A model generated the notes under the pieces. The model was not told where the DNA came from and did not search any database. It worked only from the letters and a program-made list of their open reading frames with translations. DNA of 64,000 nt from Janthinobacterium sp. (GTDB lineage: Bacteria; Pseudomonadota; Gammaproteobacteria; Burkholderiales; Chitinibacteraceae): assembly GCA_025360045.1 (NCBI GenBank), contig JANYCY010000074.1, positions 62,001-126,000 on the forward strand, in the 5' to 3' direction. The stretch's first letter is position 1; each line of letters starts with the position of its first letter. The position numbers were made by a program, and so were the translations under genes. Below are positions 41,590 to 50,214 of this stretch, one piece after another.

Positions 41590-41718
41590 GCGAACAAAAC
41601 CCAAATCTTGAACCACGGAGAGCACTGAGAACACGGAGTTTCACGGAGAAAACCAAGATAAATGATCCATTTTTTCGTGTCTTATGTGTTTTTTGTGGGT
41701 ATCTGCTTTAGCGCACCT
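41590..41718. repeat. CACAGAG-family element between cobC and cobS (long form)
   Basis: It starts ACAAAACCCAAATCTTGAAC, then CACGGAG units, AGAAAACCAAGA and an AT-rich tail ending TAGCGCACCTGAATCATTAC. Same arrangement as 28821-28961. Confidence 0.75.
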
Positions 41719-41744
41719 GAATCATTACGAAATAGGAATAAAGA

Positions 41745-42473
41745 ATGAAATTTGATTGGCGCGAGCCTGTGCTGGCGGTGCAGTTTTTAACTCGGCTGCC
41801 AACGCCGCAGATTCGTCAGTTTGAGCCGACTTTACTCGCAGCTGCCGCGCCGTGGTTTCCTGTGGTTGGGCTATTGATTGGTGCGTTTTTAAGCGCGGCG
41901 GTGTTTTTTGCTGCCAAAGTAGACCCTTGGTTGGCGGCTTTGCTGGGGTTTTTGCTCTGGACATGGATTACCGGTGGCTTGCATTTAGACGGCCTTGCCG
42001 ATATGTCGGATGGTTTAGGCGCTGCGCATCGTGATCCGGAACGGTTTTTGGCGGTGCTGAAAGACCCGCATCTGGGTAGCTTTGGCGTGTTGGCGCTGAT
42101 TTGCCAGTCTGCCGCCAAGCTGGTGCTGTTAATGCTGCTGGCAAAGCAGCAAGAATGGCTGGCGCTGTTGCTGATCCCCGCATGGGCGCGCTTTGGTGTT
42201 TTGTATTGGAGCCGCCTACCGGCCTTAGCGCCCGGCATGGCCGAGCAATTTGCTTGGCAAAAAACCAGCTACTCGTTGTATATTCTTTTGGCCACACTTT
42301 TGCTGGCATCCTATTTTATAGCTCCCGCACTAATGATGGCTCCGCTACTGATTTTGGCTTATGCCAAATGGCTGATGCATAAATTGGGTGGAATGACCGG
42401 GGATTGCTTGGGTGCAGGAATAGAAATAACCGAAACAGGGTTGTTATTTTGCATGCTTGCTCTGGTGTTGTAG
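41745..42473 (+). CDS. cobS: Adenosylcobinamide-GDP ribazoletransferase
   Basis: A 242-residue membrane protein. Start MKFDWREPVLAVQFLTRLPT; TGGLHLDGLADMSDGLGAAH followed by RDPERFLAVLKDPHLGSFGV is the active-site signature. Several hydrophobic helices follow, ending near GGMTGDCLGAGIEITETG. It joins adenosylcobinamide-GDP with alpha-ribazole to finish cobalamin. Cobalamin here could serve B12-dependent enzymes. Confidence 0.95.
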   Translation: MKFDWREPVLAVQFLTRLPTPQIRQFEPTLLAAAAPWFPVVGLLIGAFLSAAVFFAAKVDPWLAALLGFLLWTWITGGLHLDGLADMSDGLGAAHRDPERFLAVLKDPHLGSFGVLALICQSAAKLVLLMLLAKQQEWLALLLIPAWARFGVLYWSRLPALAPGMAEQFAWQKTSYSLYILLATLLLASYFIAPALMMAPLLILAYAKWLMHKLGGMTGDCLGAGIEITETGLLFCMLALVL

Positions 42474-42539
42474 GGTGGGAATAACGCTTTACCGTGCTCA
42501 CGAAAAATCCAGATATTGAGCCACTGAGGAGATTGTTTC

Positions 42540-42612
42540 GTAGGGTGTGAAACGACGAAGTCGTTGCGCACCGAGAGGCGGTGCGCAAGAAAAGCGACTT
42601 GCACACCCTACG
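42540..42612. repeat. GTAGGGTGTG palindromic element
   Basis: The ends GTAGGGTGTG and CACACCCTACG with nested GCGCACC/GGTGCGC and AAGTCGTT form a long hairpin after cobS. Related elements lie at 36223-36292 and 56516-56586. Confidence 0.7.
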
Positions 42613-42722
42613 AAATACCAAGCCATGCATGATTGTTGATCTTAAGTTGTACAAATAGGGTGGGTAAAATAACAGCTCATTCAAAGCAAAAACGTTGATT
42701 TCGGTGTTTATAGGAACGGTTT

Positions 42723-42986
42723 ATGAAAATTATCCGCAATATTGAAGTTTGGGAAAAAGGCATGGATGGCGGTTTTATCGGGCATTTAGCCATAGCCGAA
42801 ACCATCAGTGTTGAGTTTCTGCTTAGCTTATTTCGTCATGAGCAAGATCAGCCTGATCCTGAAATGAAGCTCTCTTATATGCTAGACGCCGCCCGTATTG
42901 CCCTGCTGCAACCCTATGTGGGCGAGCTGATGGATTTGGCGAAAAACGATTATATTTTGACCGCACACGGCCAGCCTGATTATTAA
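42723..42986 (+). CDS. Conserved-looking small hypothetical protein
   Basis: An 87-residue cytoplasmic protein starting MKIIRNIEVWEKGMDGGFIG. It is acidic with helices (EFLLSLFRHEQDQPDPEMKL). No motif is recognised. A ribosome site is poor (AGGAACGG). It lies between the cobalamin cluster and the anaerobic ribonucleotide reductase region, with repeats on both sides. No link with either is evident. Confidence 0.6.
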   Translation: MKIIRNIEVWEKGMDGGFIGHLAIAETISVEFLLSLFRHEQDQPDPEMKLSYMLDAARIALLQPYVGELMDLAKNDYILTAHGQPDY

Positions 42987-43030
42987 AATTTCTCCTGCTC
43001 CTAAAGGTACGTCAGCTTAAAGCTGAGGGA

Positions 43031-43153
43031 GCAAAATCTCGAACCATAGAGAACACAGAGAGCACAGAGCTTCACAGAGGAACGCAATAGATTTGATGGT
43101 TTTCTCTGTGGCCCTTTGTGGCCTCGTTTTCCTCTGTGGTTCAAGGTTTAGCT
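43031..43153. repeat. CACAGAG-family palindromic element upstream of nrdD
   Basis: The left arm ATCTCGAACCATAGAGAACA carries several CACAGAG units. The right arm CCTCTGTGGTTCAAGG mirrors it. Full palindromic form like those at 40788 and 45357. The rest of the 42987-43347 spacer holds the FNR-type box and no gene. Confidence 0.8.
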
Positions 43154-43245
43154 CTCTATCAAGGCTCGCGACGAATCTTGTAGATTAGAAAATTCCTATC
43201 CAGAGCGGGCATTCTGCTCGCTCTGCAAATCTATTCTGAAAGTAT

Positions 43246-43290
43246 TTGATTAACGTCAAATACCCCATATCTAGTTAAGCATCCTTAGAT
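43246..43290 (+). promoter_or_regulatory. FNR/Dnr-type box and -10 for nrdD
   Basis: TTGATTAACGTCAA (43246-43259) matches TTGAT-N4-ATCAA at 9 of 10 positions. TTAGAT (43285-43290) is a fair -10 with the box centre about 44 bp from the predicted start. Low-oxygen or NO induction of class III reductase is known in pseudomonads; here it is inferred from the site. Confidence 0.65.
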
Positions 43291-43347
43291 AAAACACCAT
43301 ATATTGTGGTCTGTAAAAATATTCTACCCTGATCCAGGTGGGGAAAA

Positions 43348-45342
43348 ATGACCATATACCCGCAATATGTGCTGAAACGCGATGGCCGCATCGTGCCTTT
43401 TGATATCGATAAAATTCGCCTTGCTCTGCTGAATGCCAGCCGCGTAACCGCTGAGTTTGATGAGGCAGAAGCAATCCGCTTAAGCACGCTGATTAGCAGC
43501 CACTTGCAGGGTGATCTCACCCCCACCATCGAGCAGATTCAGGATCAGGCTGAAGAAGCGCTGCTGCAATATCATTATTTAAAAACCGCCCGTGCCTATA
43601 TTGCGTACCGCAGCCAGCATGCGCGTTTGCGCTCGGATGTGCGTACGGTGGTGGATGTTGAATCGTCGATTAATGAATATCTGGATCAATCAGATTGGCG
43701 GGTAAATGCCAATGCCAATCAGGGCTGGAGCTTGGGCGGGCTAATTTTAAATACCAGCGGCAAGATGATAGCCAATTACTGGTTAAGCCATGTTTATCCG
43801 CCGGAAATTGGAGAGGCACATCGCTCTGGTGCCATGCATATTCATGACTTAGATATGCTGTCTGGCTATTGCGCAGGCTGGTCTTTACGCCGCCTATTGC
43901 AAGAGGGTTTTAATGGCGTGCCAGGCAAGGTAGAAGCCAAGCCACCCAAGCATTTCTCCGCCGCTATTGGCCAGATTGTTAATTTTTTAGGTACTTTGCA
44001 AAATGAATGGGCGGGTGCGCAGGCATTTAGCTCGTTTGATACCTATATGGCGGCATTTATTCGTGCCGATAATCTGCAATACAAGCAGGTAAAGCAGTAT
44101 ATCCAAGAGCTGATTTATAACCTGAATGTGCCTAGCCGCTGGGGCACGCAAACGCCGTTTACTAATCTGACTTTCGATTGGATCTGCCCAGAAGATTTGC
44201 GCGAACAAATTCCCTATGTGGGCGGCAAGGAAATGCCATTTAGCTACGGTGATTTGCAAACTGAAATGGATATGATTAACCGCGCCTATATCGAAGTGAT
44301 GATGGAAGGCGATGCGCTGGGCCGCGTATTTACTTTCCCGATTCCCACCTACAACATCACCAAAGATTTTGCATGGGATCACCCCAATACCGATCTTTTG
44401 TTTGAAATGACCGCTAAGTATGGCCTGCCCTATTTCCAGAATTTTTTAAATTCGGATCTAGAGCCGCATATGGTGCGCTCCATGTGCTGCCGCTTGCAGC
44501 TTGATCTGCGCGAGTTGTTAAAGCGCGGCAATGGTTTATTTGGCTCGGCTGAGCAGACTGGCTCCTTGGGCGTGGTCACCATTAACTGCGCTCGCATTGG
44601 TTACGAATTTAAAGGCAATGAAGCGGGCCTGATGGCGCGTGTTGATCAGCTGATGGATTTGGCCAAGCAATCTTTAGAAATTAAACGCAAATTAATTGGG
44701 CGCTTAATTGATGGCGGTCTTTACCCCTATACCAAGCGTTACTTAGGCACGCTGCGTAATCACTTCAGCACGCTTGGGGTGAATGGCATTAACGAGATGA
44801 TTCGCAATTTTAGCGATGATAAAGATGATATCAGCAGCGAGGCGGGCTATGCCTTAGCCATCCGTTTGCTCGATCATATTCGCGCCAAAATGACCGAAAT
44901 TCAGGAAGAAACTGGCCATCTTTATAATCTGGAAGCCACGCCAGCCGAAGGCACGACTTATCGCTTTGCCAAAGAAGATAAAAAGTTTTATCCCGATATT
45001 TTGCAGGCAGGAACGCTAGAGCAGCCCTTCTATACCAACTCCAGCCAGCTGCCGGTTGGCTTTACGGATGACCCGTTTGAGGCCTTGGGGCGTCAGCAGG
45101 AATTGCAGCGTAAATACACCGGTGGCACGGTATTGCATCTGTATATGAACGAGGCGATTTCTAGCCCTGCAGCATGTAAAGCACTGGTGAAAAAAGCGCT
45201 AACTAACTATCGCCTGCCCTACATCACCATCACGCCAACTTTCTCTATTTGCCCGAAACACGGTTACCTGAGCGGCCACCACGAGTTTTGCCCAAAGTGC
45301 GATAGCGAGTTGCTGGCAAAGAAGTGTTGTGTATCGAGTTAG
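43348..45342 (+). CDS. nrdD: Anaerobic ribonucleoside-triphosphate reductase catalytic protein lacking the glycyl-radical segment
   Basis: A 664-residue class III reductase. The ATP-cone is at about 5-95 (YVLKRDGRIVPFDIDKIRLA). The catalytic part has MHIHDLDMLSGYCAGWSLRR, NLNVPSRWGTQTPFTNLTF, and LGVVTINCARIGYEF. The C-terminus ends with a zinc motif: Cys635-x2-His638 and Cys648-x2-Cys651, then TAG. The usual glycyl-radical stretch that should follow is missing from this frame; it is found in a separate gene at 45509-45688. AGGTGGGG precedes the ATG. Makes dNTPs without oxygen. Confidence 0.93.
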   Translation: MTIYPQYVLKRDGRIVPFDIDKIRLALLNASRVTAEFDEAEAIRLSTLISSHLQGDLTPTIEQIQDQAEEALLQYHYLKTARAYIAYRSQHARLRSDVRTVVDVESSINEYLDQSDWRVNANANQGWSLGGLILNTSGKMIANYWLSHVYPPEIGEAHRSGAMHIHDLDMLSGYCAGWSLRRLLQEGFNGVPGKVEAKPPKHFSAAIGQIVNFLGTLQNEWAGAQAFSSFDTYMAAFIRADNLQYKQVKQYIQELIYNLNVPSRWGTQTPFTNLTFDWICPEDLREQIPYVGGKEMPFSYGDLQTEMDMINRAYIEVMMEGDALGRVFTFPIPTYNITKDFAWDHPNTDLLFEMTAKYGLPYFQNFLNSDLEPHMVRSMCCRLQLDLRELLKRGNGLFGSAEQTGSLGVVTINCARIGYEFKGNEAGLMARVDQLMDLAKQSLEIKRKLIGRLIDGGLYPYTKRYLGTLRNHFSTLGVNGINEMIRNFSDDKDDISSEAGYALAIRLLDHIRAKMTEIQEETGHLYNLEATPAEGTTYRFAKEDKKFYPDILQAGTLEQPFYTNSSQLPVGFTDDPFEALGRQQELQRKYTGGTVLHLYMNEAISSPAACKALVKKALTNYRLPYITITPTFSICPKHGYLSGHHEFCPKCDSELLAKKCCVSS

Positions 45343-45356
45343 AAAGCATTTTATTA

Positions 45357-45477
45357 AACCCACATCTTGAACCACGGAGTTAAGGAGAACACGGAGCTAC
45401 ACGGAGGAAATCAAAACAAGGTTTTCTCCGTGAAACTCCGTGTTCTCTGTGTCCTCCGTGGTTAAAGATTTGGGTTC
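45357..45477. repeat. 121-bp hairpin repeat between nrdD and its glycyl-radical gene
   Basis: Left arm AACCCACATCTTGAACCACG and further CACGGAG units pair with a right arm CTCCGTGGTTAAAGATTTGG plus GTT. Nearly 50 bases per arm can pair. A CACAGAG-family element, fully within the spacer 45343-45508. The spacer shifts the frame relative to nrdD by one base. Confidence 0.85.
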
Positions 45478-45508
45478 AAATCTTAATCAAACTTAACAGG
45501 AAAAAATC

Positions 45509-45688
45509 ATGAGTGATTTATCGGTTCAAGCAAAATTGGCCCCTGAGCTTAAAGATGAAGAGCGCACTCGCTGCGAGGTCTGGACTCGGGTGATGGGTTA
45601 TCACCGGCCGGTGAGCAGTTTTAATATTGGTAAGAAGGGCGAGTTTAAAGAACGGCAGTTTTTTAACGAATGTAATACCGTTCAATAA
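45509..45688 (+). CDS. Separate glycyl-radical domain peptide of anaerobic ribonucleotide reductase
   Basis: A 59-residue protein starting MSDLSVQAKLAPELKDEERT. Residues 22-41 (CEVWTRVMGYHRPVSSFNIG) contain RVMGY, the glycyl-radical motif of class III reductases (Gly30). The end is GKKGEFKERQFFNE, as in the C-termini of one-piece NrdD. AGGA lies 8 bases before the ATG. Its TAA overlaps the nrdG ATG (TAATG). It probably docks on the 664-residue NrdD and receives the radical from NrdG, comparable to GrcA/YfiD acting for pyruvate formate-lyase. Whether related bacteria share the split is not visible here. Confidence 0.85.
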   Translation: MSDLSVQAKLAPELKDEERTRCEVWTRVMGYHRPVSSFNIGKKGEFKERQFFNECNTVQ

Positions 45689-46410
45689 TGATGCCCGCGC
45701 CCAAGATTGGCGGCTTGGTGCCGTTCTCTAGCTGTGATTATCCCGGCGAGCTTGCTTGTGTGGTGTTTTTGGCGGGCTGCCCTTGGCGCTGTGGCTATTG
45801 TCATAATCCGCATTTACAAGCGCGAGAGCAGCACGATGCAGCACCACAGTGGGATGAAATCCTCATCTGGCTAAAAACGCGCCGTGGTCTCTTAGACGCG
45901 GTGGTTTTTTCGGGCGGCGAGCCACTGATCGAGCCTCAGTTACCCGAGATGATGCGTGCTGTAAAAGCACTGGGCTTCAAAATTGGCCTGCATAGCGGTG
46001 GGGCTTATCCCAAGCGTTTGCAGGAGTGCTTGCCCTATCTGGACTGGGTGGGTTTTGATATTAAAAGCGATTTTATGCTTTACGAAAAAATCACTGCCGT
46101 TACTGGCAGTGGTGCTGTTGCGAGTGCCTCATTAAAGCTGCTACTGGCGAGCAAGGTGGCGCTGGAATGCCGCAGCACTATCCATCCCAGCCTGCATAGC
46201 GAGGATGAGCTGATTGCCCTTGCCCAAGCATTAAGCGACTTAGGAGTGCAGCGCTATGTATTGCAAGCTTTCCGCTCTGCTGGGTGTGCTGAGCCTGCTT
46301 TGATTAACTCCGCGCAGCTTCATTTTGCGCAGTTTCCTCAGCCTGCCACCTTAGCGGCAATTGAGCAGCAGTTTGCTTCATTTCAGTTTGTATCAGCACT
46401 TGCTGCCTGA
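45688..46410 (+). CDS. nrdG: Anaerobic ribonucleoside-triphosphate reductase activating protein
   Basis: A 240-residue radical SAM protein. FLAGCPWRCGYCHNP holds the Cx3Cx2C cluster motif (Cys31, Cys35, Cys38). VVFSGGEPLIEPQLPEM is the SAM-binding GGEP. It generates the glycyl radical on the NrdD system. Its first codon overlaps the stop of the glycyl-radical peptide, so both are made together. A second ATG follows at 45691. The last 107 bases overlap the convergent SulP gene. Confidence 0.93.
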   Translation: MMPAPKIGGLVPFSSCDYPGELACVVFLAGCPWRCGYCHNPHLQAREQHDAAPQWDEILIWLKTRRGLLDAVVFSGGEPLIEPQLPEMMRAVKALGFKIGLHSGGAYPKRLQECLPYLDWVGFDIKSDFMLYEKITAVTGSGAVASASLKLLLASKVALECRSTIHPSLHSEDELIALAQALSDLGVQRYVLQAFRSAGCAEPALINSAQLHFAQFPQPATLAAIEQQFASFQFVSALAA

Positions 46411-48076
46411 AGGCGCGGTAAGCCTGTTTTAGGCTAGAGAAAATCAGAAAGTTGGCCTGTAATTCATCCAGCTTATGGTGGCGGGCGGCAATAAACTCGG
46501 TCTGTGTTTTGCGTCCAGACAGCGCCAGTGCGATGCCGCGTTCTTTTAAATCTCTTTGCAAAATAATAATGGCTTCTATGCCCGCGATATCGATTTGATT
46601 AATCGGCACGGTATCCAGCACCACCCACGAGACATGGCTGCCTGCACCGTCGGCTAAAGATAAAACGCGCTGGCGGAAGTAATTGGCGTTAAAGAAATTG
46701 AGCGAAGCATCAAAGCGATACACCAGCATGCCATCAATCGGTGCTGCGCCGGGGTGGTGGGATAGGTCGTGAAAGCTGTTTTTATTTGGATAAACACCCA
46801 GCAGGCTTTCATGTGGCCGGGCCAGCTTAACGAGTAGCCGCAGCGTCGCCATTAACACGGCAAATAACATGCCCTGCATCACGCCTACACAGGCCACGCC
46901 GATTACGGTGAGGATAGCAATGCCGTATTCGCCACGGCTGGCTTGGCGAAAATAAATAAAATTGGCAAAACTCATCAGCCCAAACGAGGCGGTAATCAGC
47001 ACGGCGGCCAGCGCGGAAATCGGCACATATTGCAGCGGGGTGGTAAATAGCGCGATGGCAATGGCGATGGCTGCCGCCGCAACTAGGCTCACCATTTGTG
47101 TTTTACCGCCGGCATTATCATTGACTGCCGTTCTGGAATCCGCGCCGCTAATCACAAACCCCTGTGAAAACGCTGCCGCAATATTCGCCATCCCCAGCGC
47201 GGTAAATTCTCTATCTGCATCGATTTCATAGCGATTTTTGGCGGCAAAGCTACGGGCGGTCAGAATGGCGCTGCTAAAACTGATCAGCGCCAGCCCTGCC
47301 CCAGCACCGAGTAATTCACCCAGATGGGCTCTGGGGATGGTGGGCCAGTGCAAAGTGGGTAATCCGGCGGGCAACAGGCCAATAACGGCGATACCTGTAG
47401 TTTGTAAATTCAGACTAAAGATGATTAATCCTGCCAGCCCCATGGCAACAAGGGCGGTGGGCAGCTTAGGCAGCAGGCGTTTAATAATTTGAATCGTTAA
47501 CAGCGTGCCAAGGCCAATCAGGGCGGTGCTTGGATGAAGCTCAGGCAGGCGATCTGGCAGCTCGAGGATACTGCCAATAAAATCATGCTTTTGAAAAGTA
47601 AAACCAAGCAATTTACCCAGTTGCCCCAGCGCAATACTGATCGCTACGCCGTTTAAAAAGCCAGCCAAGATCGGTGGGGATAAAAAGTCAGCCAGAAACC
47701 CTAGCTTAAAACGACTAGCCAGCAGGCAAAACAGCCCAGTAATCAGCGCCAAAGCCACAGAAAGCGAGATATACAGCTCAGAATTTCCCATTGCCATCGG
47801 CAGCAGGGTGGAGGCCACCATGGCGCAAGTCGCGGCATCTGGCCCAACGATCAATTGCCGTGAAGATCCAAACAGCGCATAAGCCACCATGGGCAGAATG
47901 CTGGCATAAAGGCCAGCAATCGGGCTCATCCCTGCCAGCTGGGCATAGGCCACACCCACTGGCAGCGCGACGGACGCCACAGATAATCCCGCCAGCAAAT
48001 CCTGCCGCCAACAATCCCGTGGGTAATTAAAGAATACGCCCAGCCCAGGGATGGCACGTAGAAAGAATTTGTTCAA
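46304..48076 (-). CDS. SulP-family inorganic anion transporter with STAS domain
   Basis: A 590-residue protein. Membrane domain about 20-420: LLAGLSVASVALPVGVAYAQ LAG-type start, DAATCAMVASTLLP, ISALAAVLITASFG. STAS domain about 455-560: DTVPINQIDIAGIEAIIILQ with the typical D-x-x-G. It exports/imports sulfate, bicarbonate or other anions. The final 35 residues lie on DNA that also encodes the NrdG end, an unusual 107-bp convergent overlap; a shorter SulP end would still hold the STAS domain. Confidence 0.9.
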   Translation of the reverse strand: MNKFFLRAIPGLGVFFNYPRDCWRQDLLAGLSVASVALPVGVAYAQLAGMSPIAGLYASILPMVAYALFGSSRQLIVGPDAATCAMVASTLLPMAMGNSELYISLSVALALITGLFCLLASRFKLGFLADFLSPPILAGFLNGVAISIALGQLGKLLGFTFQKHDFIGSILELPDRLPELHPSTALIGLGTLLTIQIIKRLLPKLPTALVAMGLAGLIIFSLNLQTTGIAVIGLLPAGLPTLHWPTIPRAHLGELLGAGAGLALISFSSAILTARSFAAKNRYEIDADREFTALGMANIAAAFSQGFVISGADSRTAVNDNAGGKTQMVSLVAAAAIAIAIALFTTPLQYVPISALAAVLITASFGLMSFANFIYFRQASRGEYGIAILTVIGVACVGVMQGMLFAVLMATLRLLVKLARPHESLLGVYPNKNSFHDLSHHPGAAPIDGMLVYRFDASLNFFNANYFRQRVLSLADGAGSHVSWVVLDTVPINQIDIAGIEAIIILQRDLKERGIALALSGRKTQTEFIAARHHKLDELQANFLIFSSLKQAYRAFRQQVLIQTEMKQTAAQLPLRWQAEETAQNEAARS

Positions 48077-48120
48077 TGCCGAGTCCTGTTGTGTACTTGG
48101 GAAAGAGGGTTGAGCTGTAT

Positions 48121-48190
48121 GTAGGGCGGGTGTAACCCGCCGTTTTTACCGTATTTCATACCAAAGTCTGGCGGGTTGCACCCGCCCTAC
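48121..48190. repeat. GTAGGGCGGGTG palindromic element
   Basis: The ends GTAGGGCGGGTGTAACCCGC and GCGGGTTGCACCCGCCCTAC form a hairpin of about 20 bp per arm. Same family as 54173-54241, 58433-58488, 62810-62830 and the ends of the large elements. Confidence 0.8.
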
Positions 48191-48223
48191 GATGATTCAA
48201 TGCTTGTAAATGAAAGGTATTAG

Positions 48224-49108
48224 CTAGCAAATTACTCCCGCCTGATCCCTACAAAACTGAATAAACCGGCGCAAGGCTGCGGAATGGTATTTTTGTTTGT
48301 GCCAAGCAAGGTAAAGCTGGCGTGGGAAGCGTTGCTGCATGGCGAGGCAGACTAATCGTCCGTTAGTGATGCGGTCTTGTGCTGCCAGCTTGGATATAAA
48401 GCTGATTCCTAGTCCCTGCTCTACAGCCAACATCACCGCCTCTAGGGTATTGAGCTCCAGCCCGATTCGGCTGCTGCTGAGTTGTGGCTGGATCAGTTGT
48501 TCAAATTGCTCCCGATTGCCAGACATAGGTTCACGCAGCACCCATGTTTCGCTGCTTAATGCAGAGATAGTCAACTCAGTTTGCTTGGCTAAGGGGTGAG
48601 CAGCTGTAGCCACGATACACATTTCATCTTGCAGCCAAGGATAGTCGATTAAATCGGGGTGGTGGTTTTCACCTTCGATTAAGGCGAGGTCTAGTTCAAA
48701 ATGGGCGAGCGCATGGCTCAGTATATGGGTATTGGCAATCGATATACGTGGTGTGGTGGCTTGCTCGCTACGAGCCAGCAAAATAGGGAGCAGATAGTTG
48801 CCGATGGTTTGGGTAGCTCCAAGGCGGAGTTGGCCGACCGGCTCGCTATCGCTGGCAAACATCGTTTCAATATCTTGCACTCGGGCGAGTAATTCTTCGG
48901 CCACGGGTTGTAATAATTTACCTTCTGCATTCAATTGCAGGCGTGGATGTACCCGATCAAATAGCGGCGTTGCCAGCTGGCGCTCTAACTCTTGCAAAGA
49001 CTGCGAAACCGCGCCCTTGCTCAGGCATAGCTCATTGGCAGCTGTGCCAAGATTGCCATAGCGAGCAATGGCAGCGAAGGATTTTAGCTGTTGCAGAGTG
49101 AGCTTCAT
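48224..49108 (-). CDS. LysR-family transcriptional regulator
   Basis: A 294-residue protein with an N-terminal HTH (LQQLKSFAAIARYGNLGTAA then NELCLSKGAVSQSLQELERQ) and a C-terminal effector domain (from about 90). It is divergent from the TDT transporter gene 97 bp away, so probably controls it. The spacer contains ATCATTTAGATATGAT, compatible with a LysR T-N11-A site. The effector is unknown. Confidence 0.9.
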   Translation of the reverse strand: MKLTLQQLKSFAAIARYGNLGTAANELCLSKGAVSQSLQELERQLATPLFDRVHPRLQLNAEGKLLQPVAEELLARVQDIETMFASDSEPVGQLRLGATQTIGNYLLPILLARSEQATTPRISIANTHILSHALAHFELDLALIEGENHHPDLIDYPWLQDEMCIVATAAHPLAKQTELTISALSSETWVLREPMSGNREQFEQLIQPQLSSSRIGLELNTLEAVMLAVEQGLGISFISKLAAQDRITNGRLVCLAMQQRFPRQLYLAWHKQKYHSAALRRFIQFCRDQAGVIC

Positions 49109-49205
49109 TTGATTTTACTAAACACCTTATTCAAATCATTTAGATATGATAAACAAAATCTGAGCGTTATCCTATTTGTACTGTAATAAATAACAAGGTC
49201 GTCGT

Positions 49206-50195
49206 ATGTTTAAGCGAACACATCAATTACTTGCCGCTGCCCCTACTCCTATGGCGGGCTTAGCTTTAGGTCTTGCTAGCCTTGGATGGTGTTGGGAAAA
49301 CGCTGGCGATTTTTCGGGTCAAGCCCAGTTATTAGGCGCGGTAATTGCCGCCTTGCTGTTACTTATCTTAGCTTTCAAATTTGTGCTTCACCCCCGTTTA
49401 CTATTGAAAGATTTGGCTCACCCCGTCGTGGGTAGCGTAGTGCCTACCTTTGCAATGGCAACGATGGTGGTATCTAAGGCCTTAGGTCAATTCACCCCTG
49501 ATTTTGCTGAGGGCCTGTGGTTGTTTGCCGTGATCCTGCATATGGTATTTCTGGCGACGTTTATTTGGCATCGCGCTAAAGACTTTGAAATTCACCATAT
49601 GGTGCCAAGCTGGTTTGTGCCGCCGGTAGGTATTATCGTGGCCGACGTGGCTTTCCCCGGCGGGCAGTTTGCGCCCCTTGCCAATGGCTTATTGTGGTTT
49701 GGGATATTTTGCTACGCCGTGATGTTGCCGCTGATGCTCTATCGTTTGATCTTTAGCCACGAAGTACCCGATGCGGCCAAACCCACCATTGCCATTCTTG
49801 CCGCACCTGCTAGCCTCTCTCTTGCTGGCTACTTAACCGTAACTACCGAGCCATCGCTGTTGATTGTGGCGCTATTGTTTGGGATTGCCCTGCTGATGAC
49901 CGGCATTATTTATCTCGCCTTTTTCAAGCTGCTAAGCCTGCCTTTCTCACCTGGCTATGCTGCGTTTACTTTTCCGCTGGTGATTGGTGCTACGGCGCTA
50001 TTTAAAGTTAGCCATCTGCTTGGGCAGTGGGAATTTGCCGCAGATTATGTGGATCAGATTCAATGGCTAGCACAGTTTGAATTAGGCGTTGCTACGGTGA
50101 TTGTGGGCTATGTAGCGCTGCGATATGTGATGTTTTTTATGGCAAAGGATGGCGAGAGTATTGTTTATAAAGCAGGGCAGCTGGTGCAGAGATAA
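49206..50195 (+). CDS. TehA/TDT-family (SLAC1-like) transporter
   Basis: A 329-residue protein with about ten transmembrane helices. TPMAGLALGLASLGWCWEN and HPVVGSVVPTFAMATMVVSK are typical of TDT carriers (tellurite-resistance/dicarboxylate/anion channel family). Later SPGYAAFTFPLVIGATALFK is conserved in the family. The substrate might be a weak acid anion or sulfite. Divergent LysR gene next to it. Known families use this pairing for sulfite/organic acid efflux, but this is inferred. Confidence 0.85.
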   Translation: MFKRTHQLLAAAPTPMAGLALGLASLGWCWENAGDFSGQAQLLGAVIAALLLLILAFKFVLHPRLLLKDLAHPVVGSVVPTFAMATMVVSKALGQFTPDFAEGLWLFAVILHMVFLATFIWHRAKDFEIHHMVPSWFVPPVGIIVADVAFPGGQFAPLANGLLWFGIFCYAVMLPLMLYRLIFSHEVPDAAKPTIAILAAPASLSLAGYLTVTTEPSLLIVALLFGIALLMTGIIYLAFFKLLSLPFSPGYAAFTFPLVIGATALFKVSHLLGQWEFAADYVDQIQWLAQFELGVATVIVGYVALRYVMFFMAKDGESIVYKAGQLVQR

Positions 50196-50214
50196 GATAG
50201 TGAAGTAGGATTTT

